64,000 bases of DNA from an uncultured Paraglaciecola sp. (GTDB lineage: Bacteria; Pseudomonadota; Gammaproteobacteria; Enterobacterales; Alteromonadaceae). This document shows, piece by piece, positions 26,105 through 34,359 of the stretch. A model generated the notes under the pieces. That model worked only from the letters and a program-made list of their open reading frames with translations, was not told where the DNA came from and did no database searches. Each line of letters begins with the position of its first letter. Positions within the stretch are counted from its first letter, which is position 1. Where the stretch lies: assembly GCA_947498355.1 (NCBI GenBank), contig CANMKA010000002.1, positions 1-64,000 on the forward strand, read 5' to 3'. A program made the position numbers and the translations under genes.

Positions 26105-26758
26105 CTAATCGAACTCAGGCGCTAACTTTTTGAGGGCTTCTAGAGGCCCACTAAGAATAAGAGAATCATCCTTCTCTAGCAATATATCTAGGTCTGAGAT
26201 TTTTATAATATTTTTTCTGCGTCTAATTAAAACAGGCGTAATTTCTTCGCAAGCGGGTTTTAGAAGAGATTGCAAAGAAACGTCGTCGTAGTTGTCTTCG
26301 ATTTTAAGTTCTACCAAATACATACCAGAACCTAGAGACATATACTGATTCACCATAGGATAATTCAAGCTTTGAGCGACCCTAACGCCCATTTCTTCCT
26401 CTGGGTGAATGATCCTCGCTACGCCTAGCCGAGATAGTATGGTGTGCTGAGGGCTAGTGGTGGCTTTTACCCAGATTTGTTCCACCCCAATGGCCTGTAA
26501 GGCGAGTACACAAAGTAAGCTAGTTTCTAAATGGTCTCCTATGGCTACTAACACAGCATCACACTCCAGCAAGTTAAGTTCACGTAGTACCTGCTCGTCG
26601 GTAGCATCTCCTGTGGCGGCTAGAGATAGATCTTGGGCAATGTTGTTAATTAGTTTTTCGTCATTGTCTAAGCCTATCACTGTGTTGCCTAGTCTAATGA
26701 GCTCGTAAGATGCGGTTAGGCCAAACCGGCCTAGTCCGATTACTGCAAATTGTGCCAT
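26105..26758 (-). CDS. ktrA: Potassium uptake regulatory subunit KtrA (RCK domain)
   Basis: A 217-residue cytoplasmic RCK protein. The Rossmann nucleotide site is GLGRFG with the acidic residue after strand 2 (GLDND), residues about 7-32, and the C-terminal RCK_C subdomain occupies about 135-215. A ring of these subunits gates KtrB in response to nucleotides (ATP/ADP, possibly NADH). The size, one RCK rather than two, argues for KtrA over TrkA. It is the promoter-proximal gene of the pair; the intergenic region at 26759-26944 is shared with a divergent gene. Confidence 0.93.
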   Translation of the reverse strand: MAQFAVIGLGRFGLTASYELIRLGNTVIGLDNDEKLINNIAQDLSLAATGDATDEQVLRELNLLECDAVLVAIGDHLETSLLCVLALQAIGVEQIWVKATTSPQHTILSRLGVARIIHPEEEMGVRVAQSLNYPMVNQYMSLGSGMYLVELKIEDNYDDVSLQSLLKPACEEITPVLIRRRKNIIKISDLDILLEKDDSLILSGPLEALKKLAPEFD

Positions 26759-26787
26759 ATGTACCTCTTAGCTGTGTGTAGCAACCG

Positions 26788-26865
26788 TATTATTTAGCCT
26801 GAATTCTGGGCAAAAAGAGCGTTGCCAGTGGGCGCTGCTTATTCAGAATTCAGGTTATTTAAATA
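26788..26865. repeat. Long imperfect inverted repeat between ktrA and the bPH gene
   Basis: CCTGAATTCTG (26798-26808) and CAGAATTCAGG (26844-26854) are perfect 11-bp inverted arms. Similarity continues outwards (GTATT...TTA on one side, TTATTTAAATAC on the other), and inner AGCG/CGCT can pair. It may be a regulatory hairpin, a bidirectional operator or a small palindromic element. Confidence 0.55.
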
Positions 26866-26944
26866 CAGTCGAAACTTTGCTCTATTGATATTTATCTACT
26901 TCCTTTATGCTATTACACAGTTAATTCAACTACTAGGATGTTTT

Positions 26945-27319
26945 ATGGGATTGTTAGACGGTTTATTAGGTAATGCGTCAGAAATTGACGTGGACGAAGT
27001 CGCCCAAGAGCTTGCGCCGATTATTGGTGAGGGTGAATCGGTTGTACAAGTGTTCAAGTTGGTAAGAGATATGTTTGTCTTTACTGACAAAAGACTTATT
27101 TTGATCGATAAACAAGGTATGACAGGCCGAAAAGTCGACTATCACTCTGTTCCGTATCGAGCAATTACTCAGTTCAAGATTGAAACCGCTGGACATTTTG
27201 ATTTAGACGCAGAGCTTAAAATATGGGTATCCGGTCAATCTGAACCGATTGAAAAAGAGTTAAGTAAAGCTGCTGTTGTGGGTGTTCAGAAAACACTGGC
27301 AACACAAATGTTTGGTTAG
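26945..27319 (+). CDS. Bacterial PH domain protein
   Basis: A 124-residue protein beginning MGLLDGLLGNASEID. The ATG 26945 is preceded by AGGA at proper distance, so it is preferred over the longer frame from 26822. The sequence follows the bacterial PH domain family (PF08000, bPH_1): EGESVVQVFKLVRDMFVFTD, KRLILIDKQGMTGRKVDYHS and VPYRAITQFKIETAGHFDL. The function of the family is unknown. It heads a tight plus-strand cluster that runs to trmN6. Confidence 0.88.
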   Translation: MGLLDGLLGNASEIDVDEVAQELAPIIGEGESVVQVFKLVRDMFVFTDKRLILIDKQGMTGRKVDYHSVPYRAITQFKIETAGHFDLDAELKIWVSGQSEPIEKELSKAAVVGVQKTLATQMFG

Positions 27320-27344
27320 CCCTGTTATCAAATCCGTATTTTAG

Positions 27345-27911
27345 GTGGGCATCCCTACTATTGTGTTGTCTGATGTGTTTGGTTGTACGCCTGCCTTCCG
27401 TGAGTTGGCTGGCGCCTTAAATGCAGACAAACTTATCTCTCCCTATTCGGATAACATTTATTTTACGGATGAAAATCAAGCGTACACGTACTTTGTTGAG
27501 CACCTAGGTTTAGAGCAATACCTAGCTGCAGTGCAACAAGAATTAAGCGCCTATTCATTAGTCAATATAGTTGGCTTTAGTGTGGGAGCCTCTGTGCTGT
27601 GGAGGTTAACTGCTGGGCCTCTGGCATCTAGAGTTAATACAGCCATAGGCGTATACGGCTCCCAAATTAGGCACTATTTAACTAATCGCCCCCAATGCCG
27701 GATACATTTATTGCTGCCAAGTGTTGAAGCTCACTTTGATTTAGACCAAATGTCACGTTCTCTCGTAGTATTTGAGCAGGTGACTATTCATCAAACTCAG
27801 TATAAGCATGGGTTTATGAATCAGTATTCGACAAACTTCACACAGGCAGGGTATCAAATGTACTTAGCTCAAATCTGCGACATGCTTCGGCCCACAAATA
27901 CTCATGAATAA
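27345..27911 (+). CDS. Alpha/beta-hydrolase-like protein
   Basis: A 188-residue protein with the dienelactone-hydrolase type of small alpha/beta fold. The nucleophile elbow is GFSVG (G-x-S-x-G with Ser), an acidic residue follows around VEAHFDLD, and a late HGF supplies the candidate catalytic His (YKHGFMNQY). It is shorter than standard dienelactone hydrolases and the substrate is unknown. The GTG start at 27345 is preceded by TTTTAG only, so initiation may depend on coupling to the upstream gene. Its end overlaps the next gene by 8 bases. Confidence 0.7.
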   Translation: MGIPTIVLSDVFGCTPAFRELAGALNADKLISPYSDNIYFTDENQAYTYFVEHLGLEQYLAAVQQELSAYSLVNIVGFSVGASVLWRLTAGPLASRVNTAIGVYGSQIRHYLTNRPQCRIHLLLPSVEAHFDLDQMSRSLVVFEQVTIHQTQYKHGFMNQYSTNFTQAGYQMYLAQICDMLRPTNTHE

Positions 27912-28530
27912 GTCTGCTTTAGTGCTAGGGGCAACTGGTTTAGTAGGGCAACACTTGATTAAACAACTTTGCGCTGACCATAGATATAGCCAAGTAACCT
28001 GTTTACTTAGAAAGCCGCTACCCGCTCGACTTTTCACCTTTGAAACCAATAAGTTGCAACCCATAGTGGTGGACTACGAACAGTTACAAGATTATCAAGG
28101 CTATTTTTCTGTGGATCATGTATATGTGTGTTTAGGCACAACCCTGAAAAAAGCTGGTAGCCCGTCAGAATTTCGTAAAGTTGACTACCAATATGTACAT
28201 GTTGCAGCTCAGTTGGCTAGAGCTCAGCGAGCCAAGAGTTTTGTATGGATTTCTTCGGTAGGTGCCAATGCCAAAAGCCGAATTTTTTATCTAAAGGTCA
28301 AAGGCGAAATCGAAAACGCAGTACTTACCATGCTAGGCCTAAATAATCCGTCTGCTGTCAGGCCTTCTTTAATCTTAGGGGCGCGCTCAGAGACACGTTT
28401 TGGAGAAAAGCTAGGTGCTAAATTGTTAAACCTAGTACGTCCTTTTTTGTTTGGTAAACTAGCCAAGTTTAAACCCGTTGAAGCCCAGCATGTGGCCGCT
28501 CAAATGATTAAGCTTCACGTGTTTAAATAA
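27904..28530 (+). CDS. NAD(P)-binding oxidoreductase (atypical SDR, HTATIP2/FMP52-like)
   Basis: A 208-residue atypical short-chain dehydrogenase with the Rossmann signature GATGLVGQHL (residues 9-18). The central ISSVGANAKSRIFYLKVKGEIE carries the candidate Y-x-x-x-K catalytic pair. The layout matches the NAD(P)H-binding family that includes yeast FMP52. The substrate is unknown. Its start overlaps the hydrolase gene and its stop overlaps the trmN6 start (TAATG), so translation is coupled. Confidence 0.8.
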   Translation: MNKSALVLGATGLVGQHLIKQLCADHRYSQVTCLLRKPLPARLFTFETNKLQPIVVDYEQLQDYQGYFSVDHVYVCLGTTLKKAGSPSEFRKVDYQYVHVAAQLARAQRAKSFVWISSVGANAKSRIFYLKVKGEIENAVLTMLGLNNPSAVRPSLILGARSETRFGEKLGAKLLNLVRPFLFGKLAKFKPVEAQHVAAQMIKLHVFK

Positions 28531-29252
28531 TGAGCTCACTGGGATTTCAGCTTAAACAATGCTTTATTGAGCATACTGGTTGTGCCATGAAAGTCGGGAC
28601 CGACAGCTTGATGCTAGGCAGTTGGGTAGAGCCTGCGACAGCTAAAACAATTTTAGATGTAGGCACTGGCAGTGGACTTTTGGCGTTAATGTTGGCTCAG
28701 CGGGCGTCTATAAGGTGCAAAATTATCGGTATCGATATCGTGCCTGAGGCGATTAAACAGGCCAAGAAAAATGCTGAATTAAGTCCTTGGTCTGCACAAT
28801 GTGAATTTCACCAAACTAGTTTTCAAACCTTCACCAACCAAGCGTTATTCGATTTGATCGTAAGCAACCCGCCTTACTTCACCGAAAATGCTACAGCAAA
28901 TCAAGTAGCGGGGATGTCTGATCGTACCCTAGCTAGGCAAACACTGAGTCTTGGACACAGGGCACTATTTGAAAATGTTGAGCGCTTGTTGTCTGAAACG
29001 GGGAGTTTTTGCTGTGTTTTACCAGCTGAGTCATACCGCCTCGCACTTGATATTGCCCACGAAACAGAGCTATATTGTAACCAAGTAGTCAATGTTCGTT
29101 CTCTGCCTGAGACTAAAGTCATTAGACATTTACTGCGTTTTTCTCGTATCAACACTGTTACTGAAGAGGAGGAGCTAGCCATTTACCAATCCGCTGGGCA
29201 CTATTCAGAGCAATACCGAACCTTGTGTAAGGAATATTATCTGAACTTTTGA
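28530..29252 (+). CDS. trmN6: tRNA1(Val) (adenine-37 N6)-methyltransferase
   Basis: A 240-residue SAM-dependent methyltransferase of the YfiC/TrmN6 family. Visible motifs are the N-terminal MKVGTDSLMLGSWV segment, the SAM loop ILDVGTGSGLLALML, and the adenine-N6 catalytic NPPY (IVSNPPYFTEN). It modifies A37 next to the anticodon of tRNA-Val1. The length fits E. coli YfiC. It begins within the stop codon of the oxidoreductase gene. Confidence 0.93.
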   Translation: MSSLGFQLKQCFIEHTGCAMKVGTDSLMLGSWVEPATAKTILDVGTGSGLLALMLAQRASIRCKIIGIDIVPEAIKQAKKNAELSPWSAQCEFHQTSFQTFTNQALFDLIVSNPPYFTENATANQVAGMSDRTLARQTLSLGHRALFENVERLLSETGSFCCVLPAESYRLALDIAHETELYCNQVVNVRSLPETKVIRHLLRFSRINTVTEEEELAIYQSAGHYSEQYRTLCKEYYLNF

Positions 29253-29319
29253 AATTGTTGAAATTTTTGTGCCTATCAGCTGTCTTACCAAATAAGCAGA
29301 TATGAAGTGTGAGGGACTA

Positions 29320-29700
29320 ATGAAAAAAGCATTTGAATTACCCAAATCAATTTCGTCGTTGGCAGAAGAACTGCAAATTATCCAAATTAGTTGGCAAGGC
29401 GTCACAGTGCAAATTCCTAAATTTGCGGTTTATTCTATCTTACAGCGCCCTGTATTCGACAAAATCGTGTTTAAAAACGGCCGTGAAATCGGGCTGCTCA
29501 ATTTTGGTCGGTATAGTATCCCAATTCTTGATCCCTTCCGTGGAGACATAGAGCCTACGCCCAACTATGCGGTTGTTATTAGCCATTGCCGAGGCAACTT
29601 GTTTGGCTTGTATGGTTATCCAGCAGATTTTGTCGATCCTGATGTACATATTTCGTCTTACCACGGTTCAGTGCCTAGAATCGTTCGCGATTATGTGTAG
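29320..29700 (+). CDS. Small single-domain protein, possibly CheW-like
   Basis: A 126-residue protein starting at ATG 29320 after GAGGG; the frame is open from 29302. The pattern ISWQGVTVQIPKFAVYSIL, then FKNGREIGLLNFGRYSIPIL and AVVISHCRGNLFGLYGYPAD, follows the strand order of CheW domains, including the G-R-x-x-I-P-I-L core. CheW proteins scaffold CheA-receptor arrays, but no chemotaxis genes are near, so it may serve another system. An intrinsic terminator follows, inside the 3' end of queG. The family call is my reading and is not certain. Confidence 0.5.
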   Translation: MKKAFELPKSISSLAEELQIIQISWQGVTVQIPKFAVYSILQRPVFDKIVFKNGREIGLLNFGRYSIPILDPFRGDIEPTPNYAVVISHCRGNLFGLYGYPADFVDPDVHISSYHGSVPRIVRDYV

Positions 29701-29738
29701 TCGGAATTTATAGGTGTAGTTATCGCTAAAGATGATTT

Positions 29739-30902
29739 TTAGGCGTCCCTAGGGAGGCCTTTTTCGACACTGCGAATTAATCTTTGGGTTAAGCGTTTGT
29801 TTTGCTCACCTTGTTGAGAGGCTTTGTTTTGTTGCTGGGTGATAGCCCATTCGATATGTTCGGCGACCATTTTATCTGCTTCTTTAGTTTCCCTTAGTTC
29901 ATTTAAACGATGGTTCAGAGCGTCGACGATTGCTTGATCAAACGCTGCATTGCCTAGTCCAACGGCTATGTTTCGTTGCCAGCGTTGAAAGCCAATTCGA
30001 CGTATGGGTGAACCTTCTGTTTTTTTTAAAAACTCCTGCTCAGTCCATGCAAACAGCGAAACAAGTTTTTGATTAGACAAGTGGGCTCTGGGATGAAAGT
30101 CATGTTCGTCTGTTATTTTGGCAAAACGGTTCCAAGGACAAATGAGTTGGCAGTCATCGCAACCATATACACGATTGCCAATAAGGGGGCGAAATTCTTC
30201 TGGAATTGCCCCTTTTAGTTCAATTGTTAAATACGAAATACACCGCCGCGCATCCACTACATAAGGTTCAACTATGGCCTGTGTTGGACAAATCGTAATA
30301 CACGCACTGCAACTTCCACATTGATTGGAAGCGGGTTGATCGACAGGTAGTGGGATATCAACAAACAGCTCTCCTAAAAAAAACCACGAGCCTGCTTGTT
30401 CATTAATTGTAAGTGAGTGCTTGCCAGTCCAGCCTATGCCAGCTTTTTCAGCAAGGGCATGCTCTAAAACAGGTGCAGAATCAACGAAAGGTCGAAAATT
30501 TAACTCAGCGCATTCAAGGCGAATTTTTTCGCCTAATTTTTTTAAGCGGTTTCTGAGAACTTTATGGTAGTCACGGCCTTGGGCATAGCGACTAACATAG
30601 GCTTGATCATTGGACTTGAGGGATTTTGCAAAGTTGGCGTTTGGCGGCAGATAATCCATTCTTGCGCTGATCACGCGTAACGTTCCCGGTATCAGCTCAG
30701 CAGGGCGAGCACGTTTTAAACCGTGTTCAACCATGTATCCCATTTCGCCAGCATAGCCATTGTCTAACCATTCTTGCAAGCCTTGCTCGTGGCGAGTTAA
30801 GTCGACATCACAGATACCAACTTGCTGAAAACCTAGCGCTTTGCCCCAAGCCTTGATATTTTCAGCTAACTGATACAAATCTAGCGTATTGATTGATGGC
30901 AT
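29739..30902 (-). CDS. queG: Epoxyqueuosine reductase
   Basis: A 387-residue cobalamin-dependent [4Fe-4S] enzyme that reduces epoxyqueuosine to queuosine in tRNA, the last step of Q synthesis. Two cluster motifs are seen: CGSCSACITICP and the CDDCQLICPW region. The N-terminal domain (KALGFQQVGICDVDL; GYAGEMGYM) is complete and C-terminal HEAT-like helices follow. ATG 30902 (MPSINTLDL) is the family start, so the reading frame from 30944 is too long. Its start codon overlaps the divergent nnr start by a few bases, as in the E. coli yjeS/yjeF pair. Confidence 0.95.
   Translation of the reverse strand: MPSINTLDLYQLAENIKAWGKALGFQQVGICDVDLTRHEQGLQEWLDNGYAGEMGYMVEHGLKRARPAELIPGTLRVISARMDYLPPNANFAKSLKSNDQAYVSRYAQGRDYHKVLRNRLKKLGEKIRLECAELNFRPFVDSAPVLEHALAEKAGIGWTGKHSLTINEQAGSWFFLGELFVDIPLPVDQPASNQCGSCSACITICPTQAIVEPYVVDARRCISYLTIELKGAIPEEFRPLIGNRVYGCDDCQLICPWNRFAKITDEHDFHPRAHLSNQKLVSLFAWTEQEFLKKTEGSPIRRIGFQRWQRNIAVGLGNAAFDQAIVDALNHRLNELRETKEADKMVAEHIEWAITQQQNKASQQGEQNKRLTQRLIRSVEKGLPRDA
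29741..29765 (+). terminator. Intrinsic terminator embedded in the queG 3' end
   Basis: GGCGTCCC and GGGAGGCC can pair around TA, followed by TTTTT. It acts for the plus-strand gene at 29320 but lies in the coding sequence for the last residues of queG on the other strand. Confidence 0.6.
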
Positions 30903-32431
30903 TGAATAACCTATTAACGAAACAAGCGAGCCAGATTTTAGCATACAAAGGGCTGACAGCTGAATCCATTAGAAATAATGAGGGCCACGCCGCTAAGTTA
31001 GCTAATACTGACTTGAGTGCTCTAATGCAAAGAGCTGGCCTTGCTGCATTTGAGTATATGCAGGCTCTCTGGCCAAACGCAAAGCGAATTTTAGTAGTAG
31101 CGGGCAACGGAAACAATGCAGGTGATGCCTATGTACTAGCGTGCCACGCTAAACAAGCGAGCTTTTGCGTTAAAGTAATGTGCGAAGACCCGAGTCGGCT
31201 GCTTTCGTCAGATGCAGGTGTGTGGCAAGCAAAATGGTTTGAGCTTGAAGGGCAAACAGAATGTTTTGATTCCATTGCTGCGGAGTCCTTTGATCTGGTA
31301 GTCGATGGCTTACTTGGCACTGGCCTTAAGGGAAACGTTACTCCCAACTTTTTACAGATGATTAGACACATCAATCAAGCTGATCTACCTGTATTAAGTC
31401 TGGATGTACCCTCTGGTTTGGAAAGTGATACCGGTATTGGATTACCAGAGTCTGTGCATAGCGCGGCAACTATTAGTTTTATTGCACCTAAGTTGGGTTT
31501 GTTGACTGGCGTAGGTAAGCATTATTGTGGGCAGCTTAAAATAGCGAGCTTAGGCGTTGACCAGACGATACACAGCTTAGTTGGCCCTAGGGCGCAATTA
31601 GTTGATTGGAATACATTATTGTCTCTGCCTGCTCGGCCTATTCACGCCAATAAAGGCACCTTCGGAAAACTTGTATGTATTGGCGGTGGCAAAGGAATGG
31701 CTGGGGCCATAAGATTAAGTGCGGAAAGCGCCCTTCGTTCTGGGGCTGGAATGGTACGCGTAATTTGCGATGCTAGCAGTGTATTGCACGTTGCTTCAGG
31801 TAGGCCTGAATTAATGGTTGATGGGGGTAATTTACTGGCTGCCTTAGACTGGTGTTCGGTTGTTGTACTTGGGCCGGGCCTTGGTAAAAGTGATTGGGCC
31901 AAACAGACATTCAAATCTGTTATTGAGTACTTGGTTCACAAGCCTAAGGCGTTAGTGCTAGATGCTGATGGCTTAAATTTATTAGGAGATGATTTCGCGT
32001 CATACGCAGAACTGTTGTCACAACTGCCTAGTCTGGTTCTAACACCTCACCCAGGTGAAGCCGCCAGACTACTTAACACCAGCATTCGTGCGGTCGAAGC
32101 TGATCGCTACGCTAGCTGTTTGCAAATCAGTCAAAAATATCAGGCAGCCTGTATATTGAAAGGAGCAGGCAGCATAATTTGTGACCCGGTCGAACCACTT
32201 GCTTGGGTTTGCAATGGTGGAAATCCGGGTATGGCAGTTGCTGGGATGGGCGATCTTTTATCTGGGATTTGCGGTGCCATGTTAGCACAAGGCTTAGATC
32301 CCGCTGAGGCGGCAGTATACAGTGTATGTGCCCATGCAGAGGCGGGGGATCGAGTTGCCAAGGAAACGGGTCAACGTGGTATACTTCCCACGGATTTACT
32401 GTTAACCATACAAACCATTATTAATGAGTGA
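30896..32431 (+). CDS. nnr: Bifunctional NAD(P)H-hydrate epimerase / ADP-dependent dehydratase
   Basis: A 511-residue two-domain repair enzyme. The N-terminal YjeF_N domain (about 1-215) epimerises NAD(P)HX ([23 protein letters not shown]); the C-terminal YjeF_C kinase-like domain dehydrates the S-form with ADP ([20 protein letters not shown], ending in [18 protein letters not shown] with the conserved Asp). ATG 30896 is chosen; TTG 30893 is in frame. The 5' end overlaps queG head to head, so each promoter lies in the other gene. tsaE begins at the stop codon. Confidence 0.95.
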   Translation: MALNNLLTKQASQILAYKGLTAESIRNNEGHAAKLANTDLSALMQRAGLAAFEYMQALWPNAKRILVVAGNGNNAGDAYVLACHAKQASFCVKVMCEDPSRLLSSDAGVWQAKWFELEGQTECFDSIAAESFDLVVDGLLGTGLKGNVTPNFLQMIRHINQADLPVLSLDVPSGLESDTGIGLPESVHSAATISFIAPKLGLLTGVGKHYCGQLKIASLGVDQTIHSLVGPRAQLVDWNTLLSLPARPIHANKGTFGKLVCIGGGKGMAGAIRLSAESALRSGAGMVRVICDASSVLHVASGRPELMVDGGNLLAALDWCSVVVLGPGLGKSDWAKQTFKSVIEYLVHKPKALVLDADGLNLLGDDFASYAELLSQLPSLVLTPHPGEAARLLNTSIRAVEADRYASCLQISQKYQAACILKGAGSIICDPVEPLAWVCNGGNPGMAVAGMGDLLSGICGAMLAQGLDPAEAAVYSVCAHAEAGDRVAKETGQRGILPTDLLLTIQTIINE

Positions 32432-32922
32432 TGAACTTTTTGAATACGCAACAATCCACACTAAACGAAAAGCATGTCCAGTTAGATGATGAAGCGCAAA
32501 CGGTTAATTTTGCCGAACATCTGGCTAAATGCTGTACTGAATCATTGGTAATCTATCTTGAGGGTGATCTAGGCGCGGGCAAAACCACCTTTAGTCGCGG
32601 ATTCATTCAAGGTCTAGGGCATAAGGGCCATGTTAAAAGCCCGACCTATACGTTAGTCGAACCTTACGAATTAGCGCAGTGGCGTATATATCACTTTGAT
32701 TTATATCGATTATCTGATCCTGAAGAGCTTGAGTTCATGGGGATCCGTGACTACTTCGCAGATGATTGTATTTGTATTATTGAATGGCCAGACAAGGGCC
32801 AAGGTTTATTGTCTCCTGCTGACTTGCACATTACTATTGAGTATTTTGAGCAGGGTCGAAAAATGCATATTTGTGCTAAAACACCAAAAGGCTTGGCTAT
32901 TTTGTCTCGCCTGCCGGCTTAG
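32431..32922 (+). CDS. tsaE: tRNA t6A biosynthesis ATPase TsaE
   Basis: A 163-residue P-loop protein (Walker [45 protein letters not shown]). TsaE is the ATPase that cycles the TsaB-TsaD complex forming threonylcarbamoyladenosine-37 in tRNAs that read ANN codons; it is usually essential. It overlaps the stop of nnr (TGATG; GTG 32428 is an alternative start) and precedes amiB, the order found in many gammaproteobacteria. Confidence 0.95.
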   Translation: MNFLNTQQSTLNEKHVQLDDEAQTVNFAEHLAKCCTESLVIYLEGDLGAGKTTFSRGFIQGLGHKGHVKSPTYTLVEPYELAQWRIYHFDLYRLSDPEELEFMGIRDYFADDCICIIEWPDKGQGLLSPADLHITIEYFEQGRKMHICAKTPKGLAILSRLPA

Positions 32923-32988
32923 GGTAATTGCATTTATGAATTGTAGATAGGATGGAAATTAAAGTTGTGTATTTGAGATGGTTAGCTA

Positions 32989-34323
32989 ATGACTAGATTG
33001 CTTGTTGTGTGCCTGCGTATTTTGGTGTTGACTATAGCCCTGTGTTCTGCGGCTTCAGTTCAAGCTAAAAACACGATTGAGGGCCTCCGTATTTGGCCAT
33101 CACCAGGTAACACACGTCTTGTTTTTGATTTAACGAATACTCCGAATTTCACCTATTTTAGTTTGGCCAATCCAAACCGTTTAGTTATTGATTTAGCCAA
33201 TACTAGCAAAGATTATGATTTGGCAAAGGTCACAAATGAGAGCCGTATCGTCAAAAAAGTACGTTATAGCAAGCCCAAAAACTCGAGCTCGGTGCGCATC
33301 GTTATAGAGTTAGCAAAAAAGGTCGACAAAAACGTATTTGCATTGCCTCCCACAGCCCCTTATCGCGATAGATTAGTCATTGATTTAACAGATAATAGTG
33401 TGCCCGCTGGGCCGCAGATTGTGCTTAATGCTCAGTCTGATTCGGCGCGGGATATTATCGTCGCTCTCGATGCGGGACACGGAGGCGAAGATCCAGGTTC
33501 AATCGGCCCAACAAAGAGTTACGAAAAACATATTACTTTGGCTATTGCCAAACGTTTAGCCCGTTTAATTGATAAAGAGCCTGGATTGAAAGCCGTAATG
33601 GTGCGCACGGGTGACTATTATATATCGCCTAATAGGCGACCCCAGATCGCCCGAGAACATAAAGCCGATTTGTTTGTGTCTATTCATGCCGATGCCTTTA
33701 CTACCCCTCAGCCTAGTGGAGCATCTGTATGGGTATTGTCTATGAAAAGGGCTAATACTGAGCTAGGGCGCTGGTTAGAGAGAACCGAGAGACATTCAGA
33801 ATTACTTGGTGGAGCGGCTGAAGTGATACAAGATACAGCCAATGAACGGTATTTGGCCGAGACTTTACTCGACATGTCAATGGACCACTCATTAACCACA
33901 AGTTACGACATTAGCCGTGATGTTATTTCTGAGCTGAAAACCGTGACTAAGATGCATAAAAAAACGCCTCAGGCCTTGAGTTTAGCTGTACTTACCTCTC
34001 CGGATATTCCGTCTATTTTGGTTGAAACGGGTTTTATATCTAATCCCAGAGAAGAAAAAAACCTGAATTGGGCTGCATATAGACAAAAACTCGCCGAAGC
34101 CATTTTTGCAGGGATTAAAACTCATTTTAGAAACTCGCCACCAGATGGCTCCCTTTGGGCCAAGCAAAAAAAGGTGGTGAAGACCCATAGAGTTGCGAGG
34201 GGAGAATCATTATCTATTTTGGCTCAGCGCTACAATGTGTCTTTGCGCAAACTCAAACAAGTGAATAATTTACGCTCTGATCTTGTAAAGGTGGGTCAAG
34301 TGTTAACCATTCCTCATTCTTAA
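32989..34323 (+). CDS. amiB: N-acetylmuramoyl-L-alanine amidase AmiB
   Basis: A 444-residue periplasmic amidase that cleaves septal peptidoglycan at division. Order: signal peptide (1-26, cleavage VQA-KN); AMIN domain (about 30-130) for septal targeting; amidase_3 catalytic domain (about 155-375) with zinc/catalytic motifs DAGHGGEDPG, SIHADAF and VETGFISN; C-terminal LysM repeat (about 398-442, VARGESLSILAQRYNVS). In relatives EnvC/NlpD-type factors activate it. It sits between tsaE and mutL. Confidence 0.95.
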   Translation: MTRLLVVCLRILVLTIALCSAASVQAKNTIEGLRIWPSPGNTRLVFDLTNTPNFTYFSLANPNRLVIDLANTSKDYDLAKVTNESRIVKKVRYSKPKNSSSVRIVIELAKKVDKNVFALPPTAPYRDRLVIDLTDNSVPAGPQIVLNAQSDSARDIIVALDAGHGGEDPGSIGPTKSYEKHITLAIAKRLARLIDKEPGLKAVMVRTGDYYISPNRRPQIAREHKADLFVSIHADAFTTPQPSGASVWVLSMKRANTELGRWLERTERHSELLGGAAEVIQDTANERYLAETLLDMSMDHSLTTSYDISRDVISELKTVTKMHKKTPQALSLAVLTSPDIPSILVETGFISNPREEKNLNWAAYRQKLAEAIFAGIKTHFRNSPPDGSLWAKQKKVVKTHRVARGESLSILAQRYNVSLRKLKQVNNLRSDLVKVGQVLTIPHS

Positions 34324-34359
34324 TTTAGTCGGCAGCGTGTCTGCATCAAGGTTATTATT

